A stretch of 64,000 bases of DNA, from the NCBI RefSeq assembly GCF_965227505.1, contig NZ_OZ245757.1, positions 434,001 through 498,000 on the forward strand. Reading direction: 5' to 3'. Made by a program: the position numbers and the translations under genes. Every line of letters starts with the position of its first letter. The stretch's first letter is position 1. The notes below the pieces were generated by a model. It was not told the origin of the DNA. It saw only the letters and a list, made by a program, of their open reading frames with translations, and did not search any database. This DNA is from Pelagibius sp965227505. Its GTDB lineage: Bacteria; Pseudomonadota; Alphaproteobacteria; Kiloniellales; Kiloniellaceae. Of the stretch, positions 8,720 to 17,224 are shown in pieces.

Positions 8720-9064
8720 ATACCTGAGAGGAAGGATCGCAGTCGCGGCAGGCACGCAGACAGTGATTTACCTGCGCACACCGCGGCGATCCCTCGCTTC
8801 GGATGGGCGTGTTTAAGCCTTTGACTGGTGGGCGTCAAGGGGAGCGCAGCGGCACCCCACCACCGTTCGCGGCCGGCCACCACCCTGCCCCGACGCAGAC
8901 CCGGACCGGATGGAATCGCCGAAGACGTTTCATCACGCCGGTGAATCTGCTCTAACTCTGACAATCAGAGCGGCATCGCCTGCTTCGGCGAAACCACCAG
9001 ATGGTTCCGGCAGAACATGATCCGCTCTAGTCTGCAGCCCACACGCCAGACAGGAGAAGCTGAG
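8720..9064. other. Intergenic stretch, no gene seen; short dyad at 8956-8970
   Basis: About 345 bases between tRNA-His and the aminotransferase gene. It should carry the promoters of both. The only structure I see is a perfect inverted repeat CTCTGA-CAA-TCAGAG at 8956-8970, about 95 bases before the aminotransferase start, a possible operator. Confidence 0.4.
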
Positions 9065-10252
9065 ATGCCCAACTTGGCCGCAGCCGTTGCGAGGCTGGGA
9101 ACCGAAAGTGCATTCGAGGTCCTCGCACGGGCCAAGCAACTGGAACAGCAGGGAAAGCCAATCATCAACCTGGGCATCGGCCAGCCCGATTTCCAGACGC
9201 CGGAGCATGTCGTCGAGGCGGCCGTCAAGGCGCTGCGCGACGGCCACCACGGCTACACGCCGGCCAACGGCATCCTGGAACTGCGTGAGGCGGTCGCGGA
9301 AGACCTGGAACTGCGGCACCGGGTCAGCGTCGACCCGGGTCAGGTCGTGGTGGTGCCCGGCGGCAAGGTGACGATGTTCTTCGCCGTGCTGATGTTCGGC
9401 GAAGCGGGGGCGGAGATTCTCTACCCCAATCCCGGGTTTCCGATCTACGAGTCGGTGATCAACTTCTCCGGCGCCACGGCCGTGCCGATTTCCCTTTCGG
9501 AGGACAAGGGCTTCGCCTTTTCCGCCGAGGCGGTGCTGGACTCGATCACGCCGAGAACGCGCCTGATCATCATCAACAGCCCGGCAAACCCGACCGGCGG
9601 AGTCACTCCGCGCGACGAGGTGGAGCGTCTGGTCGAGGGACTGAGCGCCCATCCCCAGGTCGCGATCCTTTCCGACGAGATCTACAGCCAGATGCTCTAC
9701 GACGGCCGCGAGCATGTCAGCCTGCTGCAGTACCCGGAGATCCGCGACCGCGTCATCATGCTGGACGGCTGGAGCAAGACCTACGCGATGACCGGCTGGC
9801 GGCTCGGCTTCGCGGTCTGGCCTGCCGGGCTCGCCGACCTCGCCACGCGCCTCGCCATCAACTGCCACTCCTGCGTCAATGCCGCGGCCCAGTACGCAGG
9901 GCTGGCGGCCCTGCGCGGCCCGCAGGACGCCGTCGCCGAGATGATGGCCGCCTTCGACGTGCGCCGTCGCGCGATCCACGGCGCCCTCAACGGCATTCCC
10001 GGCATGTCCTGTGTCGAGCCGGCCGGCGCGTTCTATGCCTTTCCCAACATCTCGGGAACCGGGGTGCCGGCGAAGACCCTGGAAGTGGAACTCCTGGAGG
10101 AAGCCGGCGTTGCCACCATCGCCGGAACCTCCTTCGGGCGCTTCGGCGAAGGCTACCTCCGCCTGTCCTACGCCAACTCGCTGGAGAACATCCGCCTCGC
10201 GCTCGAGCGCATTCGCCATCACCTCGAATCCCGCCAGTCCGGAGCTGCCTGA
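9065..10252 (+). CDS. PLP-dependent class I/II aminotransferase
   Basis: Fold-type I aminotransferase acting on an undetermined amino acid/2-oxo acid pair. The 395-residue product has INLGIGQPDFQTP near the N-terminus, the substrate-region NSPANPTGG, SDEIYSQMLYDG, and the Schiff-base lysine in GWSKTYAMTGWRLG, with a C-terminal LRLSYANSLENI. These are typical of the aspartate/aromatic aminotransferase AspC-like group. The ATG at 9065 is preceded by CAGGAGAAG; an upstream in-frame ATG at 9017 lacks such a site. It stands alone. Confidence 0.9.
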   Translation: MPNLAAAVARLGTESAFEVLARAKQLEQQGKPIINLGIGQPDFQTPEHVVEAAVKALRDGHHGYTPANGILELREAVAEDLELRHRVSVDPGQVVVVPGGKVTMFFAVLMFGEAGAEILYPNPGFPIYESVINFSGATAVPISLSEDKGFAFSAEAVLDSITPRTRLIIINSPANPTGGVTPRDEVERLVEGLSAHPQVAILSDEIYSQMLYDGREHVSLLQYPEIRDRVIMLDGWSKTYAMTGWRLGFAVWPAGLADLATRLAINCHSCVNAAAQYAGLAALRGPQDAVAEMMAAFDVRRRAIHGALNGIPGMSCVEPAGAFYAFPNISGTGVPAKTLEVELLEEAGVATIAGTSFGRFGEGYLRLSYANSLENIRLALERIRHHLESRQSGAA

Positions 10253-10414
10253 CCGGAGCTGCCTGACCGGTCTCCATGGGCCGGGCCCGCGACCCGCCAC
10301 GGCTGACTAGAAAAACCTCAGGCTGCCTAGAAAATGGGCAGAAAAGGGCCCGATTTCGGTCACGAATTGGCGGGTAGGCCAACAATTCCCCGGGTGCCGC
10401 GCGGCCCGCCGCAG

Positions 10415-10432
10415 TTGGCACGCCTCCTGCTT
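10415..10432 (+). promoter_or_regulatory. Sigma-54 (RpoN) promoter of glnB-glnA
   Basis: TTGGCACGCCTCCTGCTT fits the -24/-12 consensus TGGCACG-N4-TTGC with the required ten bases between the GG (10417-10418) and GC (10429-10430). Transcription should begin near 10442, leaving about 55 bases of leader before glnB. Upstream at 10367-10382 there is an inverted repeat TTGGC-N6-GCCAA that could be an activator site. Nitrogen control through NtrC is the known pattern for this operon and is inferred here. Confidence 0.8.
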
Positions 10433-10496
10433 AAGCCGCGGCAGGGCAGAGGTTTGCCGGTACTTGTCAGCACAGAGAGTGAGGCCCAATCACGCA

Positions 10497-10835
10497 ATGA
10501 AAAAGATCGAAGCGATCATCAAGCCCTTCAAGCTGGACGAGGTGAAGGAGGCTCTTCACGAGGTCGGCATCAAGGGCATTACGGTCACGGAGGCGAAGGG
10601 GTTTGGTCGCCAGAAAGGCCACACGGAACTCTACAGAGGGGCAGAGTATGTCGTCGACTTCCTGCCCAAGGTGAAGGTCGAGGTCGTCCTGGAGGACGAC
10701 CTGGTCGAACGCGCTGTCGAGGCCATCCAGCAGGCCGCACACACCGGCCGCATCGGTGACGGGAAAATCTTTGTCAGTGGCATAGAGGAGTCGATCCGCA
10801 TTCGCACCGGCGAGCGCGGGGCGGCCGCCGTCTAA
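10497..10835 (+). CDS. glnB: Nitrogen regulatory protein P-II
   Basis: Trimeric signal protein that senses 2-oxoglutarate, ATP/ADP and, through uridylylation, glutamine. The 112 residues contain the T-loop with the uridylylation site Tyr51 (RGAEYVVDF) and the TGRIGDGKIFV and IRTGERG B/C-loop segments. The ATG at 10497 is the standard MKKIEAIIKPF start; an upstream in-frame start is not conserved. The gene is 90 bases before glnA in the normal alphaproteobacterial glnB-glnA operon. Confidence 0.96.
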   Translation: MKKIEAIIKPFKLDEVKEALHEVGIKGITVTEAKGFGRQKGHTELYRGAEYVVDFLPKVKVEVVLEDDLVERAVEAIQQAAHTGRIGDGKIFVSGIEESIRIRTGERGAAAV

Positions 10836-10925
10836 CCGCAGCATTGCGGTCGGCCGGGGATACCAGAGGGGCCCGGGCGACCGAATTCCAGTCCATCACA
10901 AGACTTCAGGAACGGAAGAATATCC

Positions 10926-12335
10926 ATGTCAGACGTCAAATCCATCCTCGAGATGATCAAGGAAAACAATGTCGCCTATGTCGACTACCGCTTCACGGAT
11001 CCGCGCGGGAAGTGGCAGCATCTGGCCATGCATGTCGATGCCGTCGACGAGGACGCGCTCGCCGAAGGCGTGATGTTCGACGGCTCTTCGATCGCCGGCT
11101 GGAAAGCGATCAACGAGTCGGACATGATCCTGCGGCCGGACCTCAGCACCGCGGTCATGGACCCCTTCTCCAACCTGCCGCAGCTGATTCTGTTCTGTAA
11201 CATCGTCGAACCCTCGACCGGCCAGCTCTACAACCGCGATCCGCGTTCCACCGCGGTGCGGGCGGAGAACTATCTGAAGTCCTCGGGCATCGGCGATCAG
11301 TGCTTCTGGGGACCGGAAGCCGAGTTCTTCGTGTTCGACGACGTGCGCTTCGACGTCACGCAGAACCAGACCTACTACTTCCTCGATTCGGAGGAAGGCC
11401 CCTACAACACCGGTTCGATCTTCGAGAACGGCAACCTGGGCCACCGTCCCGGCATCAAGGGCGGCTATTTCCCGGTGCCGCCGGTGGACTCGGGCATGGA
11501 CCTGCGCGCCGAAATGCTGAAGATCATGGGCGAGATGGGACTGACCGTCGAAAAGCACCACCACGAGGTCGCTCCGTCACAGCATGAGCTCGGCATCAAG
11601 TTCGCGCCGATCGTCCAGGCCGCCGACGCCCTGCAGATCTACAAGTACGTCGTGCACCAGGTCGCCCACCAGTACGGCAAGTCGGCCACCTTCATGCCCA
11701 AGCCGGTTGCGGAGGACAACGGCTCCGGCATGCACACCCACCAGTCGATCTGGAAGGACGGCAACCCGCTGTTCGCCGGTGACGGCTACGCGGGGCTTTC
11801 CGAGACCTGCCTGCATTACATCGGCGGCATCATCAAGCATGCCAAGACGATCAACGCCTTCACCAACCCCTCGACCAACAGCTACAAGCGGCTGATCCCG
11901 GGCTTCGAGGCGCCGGTCCTGCTCGCCTATTCGGCGCGCAACCGCTCGGCATCCTGCCGCATTCCCTACGGCGACAGCCCGAAGGCGAAGCGGGTGGAGG
12001 TGCGCTTCCCGGATCCGACGGCCAATCCCTATCTCGCCTTCGCGGCAATGCTGATGGCCGGCCTGGACGGCATCAAGAACAAGATCCATCCGGGCGACCC
12101 CATGGATAAGGATCTCTATGACCTGCCGCCGGAAGAGCTGGCCGACGTCCCGACCGTCTGCGGTTCGCTGCGTGAAGCGGTGGAAGCCTTGGAAGCCGAC
12201 CATGAGTTCCTGCTGGCCGGCGATGTCTTCAGCAAAGACCAGATCGCCGGCTATGCCGAGCTCAAGTGGGAAGAGGTGTACCAGTTCGAACACGCCCCCC
12301 ACCCGGTCGAGTTCAAGATGTACTACTCGGTCTGA
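10926..12335 (+). CDS. glnA: Glutamine synthetase type I
   Basis: Makes glutamine from glutamate, ammonia and ATP; a dodecamer in the cytoplasm. The 469 residues carry MFDGSSIAGW, the metal-binding GPEAEFFVFD, the ATP-binding KPVAEDNGSGMHTHQSIW and the adenylylation site Tyr398 in KDLYDLPPEE. The last motif marks the GSI-beta type regulated by GlnE-mediated adenylylation. It is second in the glnB operon and is followed by a strong intrinsic terminator. Confidence 0.97.
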   Translation: MSDVKSILEMIKENNVAYVDYRFTDPRGKWQHLAMHVDAVDEDALAEGVMFDGSSIAGWKAINESDMILRPDLSTAVMDPFSNLPQLILFCNIVEPSTGQLYNRDPRSTAVRAENYLKSSGIGDQCFWGPEAEFFVFDDVRFDVTQNQTYYFLDSEEGPYNTGSIFENGNLGHRPGIKGGYFPVPPVDSGMDLRAEMLKIMGEMGLTVEKHHHEVAPSQHELGIKFAPIVQAADALQIYKYVVHQVAHQYGKSATFMPKPVAEDNGSGMHTHQSIWKDGNPLFAGDGYAGLSETCLHYIGGIIKHAKTINAFTNPSTNSYKRLIPGFEAPVLLAYSARNRSASCRIPYGDSPKAKRVEVRFPDPTANPYLAFAAMLMAGLDGIKNKIHPGDPMDKDLYDLPPEELADVPTVCGSLREAVEALEADHEFLLAGDVFSKDQIAGYAELKWEEVYQFEHAPHPVEFKMYYSV

Positions 12336-12396
12336 CCGAGGCCCGACCACAGCCCTGCGCGGCGCCTGCCCGGGCGGCCGCAGGGCGAAACCGAAC

Positions 12397-12430
12397 GACC
12401 CCGCCGGTCCCTCCGGCGGGGTCTTTCTTT
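12397..12430 (+). terminator. Rho-independent terminator after glnA
   Basis: Perfect 11-base arms GACCCCGCCGG (12397-12407) and CCGGCGGGGTC (12413-12423) with a 5-base loop, followed by TTTCTTT. This is a textbook intrinsic terminator about 60 bases past the glnA stop. Confidence 0.93.
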
Positions 12431-12587
12431 GACCGGAAAGGGCCAGACGTTAAAGAACCGTAAACCGCATCGCGAAATCACAGAACAGCTTTATTTTCAC
12501 CATATTTCTGCCGCCAAGAGAACACGCCGCAGGCACAAGAAAGACTGTAAGAAATCCGCAGTGTTATACAGTGTGGTAAGTCCAAAG

Positions 12588-12806
12588 ATGTTCCCTACTC
12601 CAGTTTGGCGCGGTTGCGTCGTTGTCTTGTTTCTGGCCATCGGTCTGTTTGCCTTTCCGCGTTCGGCCCAGGTGCCGTGGATTACCACTGCGGAGGCGCG
12701 GCCGATTCCGCCGCGTATTGCCATCGCCCCGGAGCGGCTGAGCCTTGCCGCCAGCGAAGGCCGCGCGCCCGTGCAAAGCAGCGAACAGGAAGTCGTCGGA
12801 CCGTAA
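12588..12806 (+). CDS. Possible small secreted or membrane-anchored protein, unknown
   Basis: 72 residues: a short N-terminus, one strongly hydrophobic stretch (about residues 8-25), then a Pro/Ala-rich tail. I prefer the ATG at 12588 to the longer frame that starts inside the glnA terminator, because the added residues are basic and low-complexity. The Shine-Dalgarno is weak. It may be a real small exported protein or a chance frame; no homology recognised. Confidence 0.3.
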   Translation: MFPTPVWRGCVVVLFLAIGLFAFPRSAQVPWITTAEARPIPPRIAIAPERLSLAASEGRAPVQSSEQEVVGP

Positions 12807-13102
12807 GAACGACGAAAGCGCACCAAGCCCTGGGCAGCGCCTTCGGAAGGATGTGGAGTTGTCGAGACTGCCGGGGGACCGGCGGCAACAGCATCGCCTG
12901 CACCGACCCGGCCAAGTCGTTTGTTAATGTAAGATGAATATAAATTGTCAATTAATTGTAAAAAATTAAGAAGAGATTAATTTATTTCAGAAGTCATTTC
13001 TTTCTTTTTTTGATATCATAAAAACACCTTCAATATCGCACGCCCGTAGCACAGTAATTCTTCTAAAACTCCGGCAATCGTATTTCCGATCCGGAGTTCA
13101 CC
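12807..13102. other. AT-rich intergenic region with a CtrA-like box
   Basis: Strongly AT-rich from 12925 to 13090, unlike the flanking genes, and likely the promoter region of the cysteine peptidase at 13103. TTAA-N7-TTAA occurs at 12966-12980, the spacing bound by CtrA in alphaproteobacteria; because the area is AT-rich, chance occurrence is plausible. Confidence 0.4.
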
Positions 13103-13732
13103 GTGACACCCCAGACTTCGCCCTCCCGTCAGCCCCCGCGCCTGCGCCGCCGGCAGTTTCTCGGCGTCCTCGGCGGCCTGGCCGCAAGCTGCGTTCTGCC
13201 GTCAGAAAGCAGGGCCAATCTTACGACACTGCCGCCGCCGCTGCCGAAATCGACGGCCATGCGCCAGAGCGGCTACCGCGCCGCGCCCGTCGCCTGGCTG
13301 AAGCTGATCGAGCAACACCCGGACCTGGACCCGGCAGCCCACCGCTTCGCACCGATGACGTTGACGCCGGACCGCGAGGCACAGCTGTGGCAGGTCCATC
13401 AGAAAGTGAACCGTCTCATCCGCTTCCGTCCCGACGGGCCGGACCGCTGGCAGCTGGTGCGATCGGAAGGTGATTGCGAGGACTACGCCATCCGCAAGCT
13501 TCACATGCTGTGCAGCGACCACGGCTGGCCCCGCGCGGCCCTCACCCTCGCCGCCTGCCATATCGAGAGCGGACAGGGCCATGCCGTGCTGCTCGTGCAC
13601 ACGACACAAGGCGTTTATGCACTCGACAACCGGCGGCGCCGTGTCGAGCCATGGAACCGCCTGCCCTACAAGTGGATTGCCCGTGAGGAACCGGGCGCTC
13701 CCTTCGGCCTCTGGCGCAAGCTCACAGCCTGA
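13103..13732 (+). CDS. Exported bacterial transglutaminase-like cysteine peptidase (BTLCP/DUF920)
   Basis: 209 residues with a basic N-terminus (RLRRRQFLGVLGG) resembling a Tat or Sec signal, cleaved near residue 38. The catalytic triad of the family is visible as Cys125 in GDCEDYAI, His160 in GHAVLLV and Asp175 in ALDN. The family includes LapG, the periplasmic protease that releases biofilm adhesins. No LapD or large adhesin is adjacent, so the substrate is unknown. Start is a GTG/ATG-type choice at the first residue before the basic region. Confidence 0.85.
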   Translation: MTPQTSPSRQPPRLRRRQFLGVLGGLAASCVLPSESRANLTTLPPPLPKSTAMRQSGYRAAPVAWLKLIEQHPDLDPAAHRFAPMTLTPDREAQLWQVHQKVNRLIRFRPDGPDRWQLVRSEGDCEDYAIRKLHMLCSDHGWPRAALTLAACHIESGQGHAVLLVHTTQGVYALDNRRRRVEPWNRLPYKWIAREEPGAPFGLWRKLTA

Positions 13733-13758
13733 CCGGAGCGCGGTCTCGGACGAAGCAG

Positions 13759-14124
13759 TCAGCGCGGCAGGGTTACGGTCAGTTCCGCGCCGCCGTTGCC
13801 GTGGACGGAATCATGCGCGCGAACGGTCACCGTATCGATGTCATCGGGGATGACCACGCCGCCGAGGGAACGGGTGAAGGGCTGCTCGTTCTCATGCGGG
13901 TGCAGCAAGACCCGCGTGCCCAGCACCCGACCGTCCGGTGCCACCACCTCCCAGCGGTCAGCATAGTGGTCCCAGCCCTCGTCGGCATGGGCGACTGTGA
14001 CCCGGAAGCGCCAACTGCCGTCGCCCTCCTGGGCTGCCTCCACCGCGACGACATCGGCCTCGCCTGCGAAAGCCGAAGGCAAAACCCCGACGAAGACTGC
14101 GATGGCGAAAAACAGGCGCATCAT
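13759..14124 (-). CDS. Small exported protein of unknown function
   Basis: 121 residues with a clean signal peptide (cleavage after AFAGEA, about residue 21). The mature domain is beta-rich, with WRFRVTVAHADEGWDHYADRWEVV-like strands and a distinctive HENEQPFTRSLGGV block. I have the impression of a conserved alphaproteobacterial family but cannot name it. Its ATG overlaps the stop of the upstream thioesterase gene by 4 bases, so the two are translationally coupled. Confidence 0.75.
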   Translation of the reverse strand: MMRLFFAIAVFVGVLPSAFAGEADVVAVEAAQEGDGSWRFRVTVAHADEGWDHYADRWEVVAPDGRVLGTRVLLHPHENEQPFTRSLGGVVIPDDIDTVTVRAHDSVHGNGGAELTVTLPR

Positions 14125-14582
14125 GCTGCCGGCTCCTTGTTGCTCACTGGTGGCTGTGTTTCCAACGCCTCGGCGCCGCCGCGGACCGGCGGCACCGGCC
14201 GCGGCTGGCCCTGGTCGTCGATGGCAACGAAGGTGAAGGTGCCCTCGGTGACCTTCACGCGCTCGCCCTGCCGCCCTCTCAGCGCCCAGGCTTCGATATG
14301 AATGGCGATGGAGGTGCGGCCGATCCGGATGATGTCGGCATAGACGCAGAGCACGTCGCCCACGAAAACGGGGCGGTGAAAGGTCATGGCGTCGACCGCC
14401 ACGGTGGCGACACGCCCGGCGGCCCGGGCGCCGGCGGTGATGCCGCCAGCGATATCCATCTGCGAGAGCACCCAGCCCCCGAAGATATCCCCGTTAGGGT
14501 TGGCATCGGCGGGCATGGCGAGGGTTCGCGTCGCCAGGTCGCCGCGCGGCGCCTCCGATTCCTTTCCGCCGCTAGCGGCCAT
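14121..14582 (-). CDS. Acyl-CoA thioesterase, hotdog fold (YciA-like)
   Basis: Hydrolyses acyl-CoA to free acid and CoA in the cytoplasm. The 153 residues show the YciA/BACH-type signature ANPNGDIFGGWVLSQMD with the catalytic Asn/Asp region, and AVDAMTFHRPVFVGDVL in the second half of the hotdog domain. The chain-length preference cannot be read. It overlaps the downstream exported protein gene by 4 bases. Confidence 0.88.
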   Translation of the reverse strand: MAASGGKESEAPRGDLATRTLAMPADANPNGDIFGGWVLSQMDIAGGITAGARAAGRVATVAVDAMTFHRPVFVGDVLCVYADIIRIGRTSIAIHIEAWALRGRQGERVKVTEGTFTFVAIDDQGQPRPVPPVRGGAEALETQPPVSNKEPAA

Positions 14583-14768
14583 GACCGGAAGACATGGGCT
14601 TGTCCCCTCCTCTCGACTCGGCTATCTGGACACCTAGATATCGGGGGTAAACTTCAGGTACCATACCTTATAAGCCGATTCCCTCAGCAGACCAGTGCGC
14701 CTGCCGTCCCGGGGTCCACAGCGGCCGTCCGCGGGGTCACGGTGCAGCGCCTCGAACCATAGGCCAAG

Positions 14769-16760
14769 ATGGCAGACCTTTTCCAATCCGCACCCAAGAA
14801 AGCCCAGCGCAACTACTCGGCCAAGGACATCGAGGTCCTGGAGGGCCTGGAGCCGGTGCGCCGCCGTCCTGGCATGTACATCGGCGGCAGCGACGAAAAG
14901 GCCATGCACCACCTGGTCGCCGAAGTGCTGGACAACGCCATGGACGAGGCCGTGGCCGGCCACGCCAGCCGCATAGAACTGCAGCTGCAGAAAGACAACG
15001 TCGTCGTCATTTCCGACAACGGCCGCGGCATCCCGGTGGACCCGCATCCGAAGTACAAGCCCAAGTCGGCGCTGGAGGTCATCCTCACCACCCTGCACTC
15101 CGGCGCCAAGTTCTCGCAGAAGGCCTACGCGACCTCGGGCGGTCTGCACGGTGTCGGCGTCTCCGTCGTCAACGCGCTCTCCGACGATCTTGTTATCGAA
15201 GTGGCCCGCGACCAGAAGCTCTTCACCCAGACCTATGCCAAGGGCAAACCCAAGACCAAGCTCTCCAAGGGCAAGCCGGTCAAGAACCGACGCGGGACGA
15301 CGATTCAGTTTCATCCGGACCCGCAGATCTTCGGCAAGGAGGCGCAGTTCCGCCCGGCCCAGCTCTATCGTATGGCGCGTTCGAAGGCCTATCTCTATCG
15401 CGGCGTGGAGATCCGCTGGAGCTGCGACAAGAGCCTGATCGAGAAAGGCGACGCGACCCCTGAAAAGGACAGCCTGCATTTTCCCAACGGCCTTTCCGAC
15501 TTTCTCGAAGCGACGCTCCAGAAGCGCAAGACCCTGACCCCCGACCCCTTCGTCGGCGAAGCGACCTTTCCGGACGAACAGGGCCGGGTCGAATGGGCGA
15601 TCTCCTGGCCCGCCGACGAGAACGGCTTTCTCAACTCCTACTGCAACACCGTGCCGACGCCCGAGGGCGGCAGCCATGAATCGGGGCTGCGCTCCGGCCT
15701 GCTGAAGAGCCTCAAGGCCTATGGCGATCTGACCGGCACCAAGAAGACCGGCCAGGTGAACGCCGACGATATCCTGGGCGGCGGCTGCGCCATGCTGTCG
15801 CTGTTCATCCGCGACCCGCAGTTCCAGGGCCAGACCAAGGAAAAGCTGGCGACCACGGCGGCCACGCGCCTCGTTGAAACCTCGATCAAGGATCACTTCG
15901 ACCACTGGCTCTCCGGCCACCCCGAGCGGGCCAAAATGCTGCTGGAGCGCTTCATCGAGCGTGCCGAGGAGCGGCAGCGCCGCCGCCAGGAAAAGGAACA
16001 GAGCCGCAAGACCGCGACCCGCAAGCTGCGGCTGCCCGGCAAGCTTTCCGACTGCAGCCGCAGCCGCGCCGAGGGGACGGAGATCTTCCTCGTCGAGGGC
16101 GATTCCGCCGGCGGCTCCGCCAAGCAGGCCCGCTCGCGCGAGACCCAGGCGGTGCTGCCGCTGCGCGGCAAGATTCTGAATGTCGCCAGCGCCTCCGCCG
16201 ACAAGCTGAAGGCCAACCAGGAAATCGCCGACATCACCCAGGCGCTGGGCTGCGGCACGCGCGGCAACTTCGACGTCGACAAGCTGCGCTACGAGCGCAT
16301 TGTCATCATGACCGACGCCGATGTCGACGGCGCCCACATCGCCTCGCTGCTGATCACCTTCTTTTACCGGGAGATGCCGGGCCTGATCGAGAGCGGACGC
16401 CTTTACCTGGCGCAACCGCCGCTCTACCGCCTGACCCAGGGCAGCGAGAGCGTCTATGCCATGGACGATGCCGACAAGGACCGCCTCACGAAGTCCCACT
16501 TCAAGGGCCGCGGCAAGATTGACGTCAGCCGCTTCAAGGGTCTGGGCGAAATGCCGGCACGGCAGCTGAAGGAAACCACCATGGACCCGGCCAAGCGCAC
16601 CCTGCTGCGGGTTACCATCGCCGGCAAGAAGGATAAGAGCCCCGCCGCCGAGGACAAGAAGGCCGCCGACATGATCGAGCGCCTGATGGGCCGCAAACCC
16701 GAGGCGCGCTTCGCCTTCATCCAGGAAAACGCCCGCTTCGTCGCCGACCTGGACGTCTGA
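14769..16760 (+). CDS. parE: DNA topoisomerase IV subunit B
   Basis: ATPase subunit of the decatenating type II topoisomerase. The 663 residues contain the GHKL ATPase motifs (VLDNAMDEA, ISDNGRGIPV, TSGGLHGVG), the Toprim signature EGDSAGGSAKQAR and DADVDGAHI. RETQAVLPLRGKILNV and the short insert-free C-terminus favour ParE over GyrB. The gene is monocistronic in appearance, with parC not in the window. Confidence 0.95.
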   Translation: MADLFQSAPKKAQRNYSAKDIEVLEGLEPVRRRPGMYIGGSDEKAMHHLVAEVLDNAMDEAVAGHASRIELQLQKDNVVVISDNGRGIPVDPHPKYKPKSALEVILTTLHSGAKFSQKAYATSGGLHGVGVSVVNALSDDLVIEVARDQKLFTQTYAKGKPKTKLSKGKPVKNRRGTTIQFHPDPQIFGKEAQFRPAQLYRMARSKAYLYRGVEIRWSCDKSLIEKGDATPEKDSLHFPNGLSDFLEATLQKRKTLTPDPFVGEATFPDEQGRVEWAISWPADENGFLNSYCNTVPTPEGGSHESGLRSGLLKSLKAYGDLTGTKKTGQVNADDILGGGCAMLSLFIRDPQFQGQTKEKLATTAATRLVETSIKDHFDHWLSGHPERAKMLLERFIERAEERQRRRQEKEQSRKTATRKLRLPGKLSDCSRSRAEGTEIFLVEGDSAGGSAKQARSRETQAVLPLRGKILNVASASADKLKANQEIADITQALGCGTRGNFDVDKLRYERIVIMTDADVDGAHIASLLITFFYREMPGLIESGRLYLAQPPLYRLTQGSESVYAMDDADKDRLTKSHFKGRGKIDVSRFKGLGEMPARQLKETTMDPAKRTLLRVTIAGKKDKSPAAEDKKAADMIERLMGRKPEARFAFIQENARFVADLDV

Positions 16761-16896
16761 GCCGATCGCACTCCTCGGGCACCCCGAAGCCATAGGGCAT
16801 TTCATTTACGGCCCGGGCAATGCTCGCGAGTGTGCGCGCGCTCGCGTTTCAATTCGATTGCAACGGGCCGCAATCTACCGCACAGTGCGCGGCGAT

Positions 16897-17095
16897 GGTT
16901 CTGCCGGTTCTTCACGGGCCGGCGGATGAAAAGGGAACACGGTGCGGTCTGTCCTTGCAGTGCCAATGCCGTGGCTGCCCCCGCAACTGTAAGCGGCGAG
17001 CGAGCACCCGATAAGGCCACTGATCCGGCAGGATCGGGAAGGCGGGTGCGAAGCGATGAGCCGCGAGCCAGGAGACCTGCCATCGCCGCGTTTGA
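16897..17095 (+). ncRNA. Cobalamin (adenosylcobalamin-type) riboswitch
   Basis: Core elements occur in order: AAAAGGGAACACGGTG (about 16930), CCAATGCCG, the nearly invariant GCTGCCCCCGCAACTGTAAG (B12 box part, about 16975-16993), GCCACTG, GGGAAGGCGGGTGC, and GAGCCGCGAGCCAGGAGACC ending near 17090. This is the standard class I cobalamin aptamer and it precedes the btu transporter genes, where B12 binding is expected to shut down expression. Confidence 0.95.
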
Positions 17096-17125
17096 AACCG
17101 GGACGGGGTGTTTCCGAGGGTTGGA

Positions 17126-17224
17126 ATGGCCTATCACATTTATTCTGGCAACACCTACTCCGGTGGTTCTTCCGGGTCGCTCACCCAGCGATCGACATCG
17201 CCCACAGACCTGAACTGGCCATGA
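17126..17224 (+). CDS. Short ORF (32 aa) between the B12 riboswitch and btuD, coupled by ATGA overlap
   Basis: An ATG at 17126 with GAGGG 5-9 bases before it opens a 32-codon frame, starting MAYHIYSGNTYSGGS, that stops at TGA 17222-17224, one base inside the btuD ATG (17221). The btuD start itself has no clear Shine-Dalgarno, so ribosomes may reach it by coupling from this leader ORF. The peptide is Ser/Thr/Gly-rich without a recognisable domain. Existence as a translated leader is inferred from the ribosome site and the exact overlap. Confidence 0.5.
   Translation: MAYHIYSGNTYSGGSSGSLTQRSTSPTDLNWP

Noticed and set aside
12429..12806. 125-residue version of the small secreted protein
   Set aside because: The start overlaps the glnA terminator and adds a basic, low-complexity head; the shorter ATG is more plausible.
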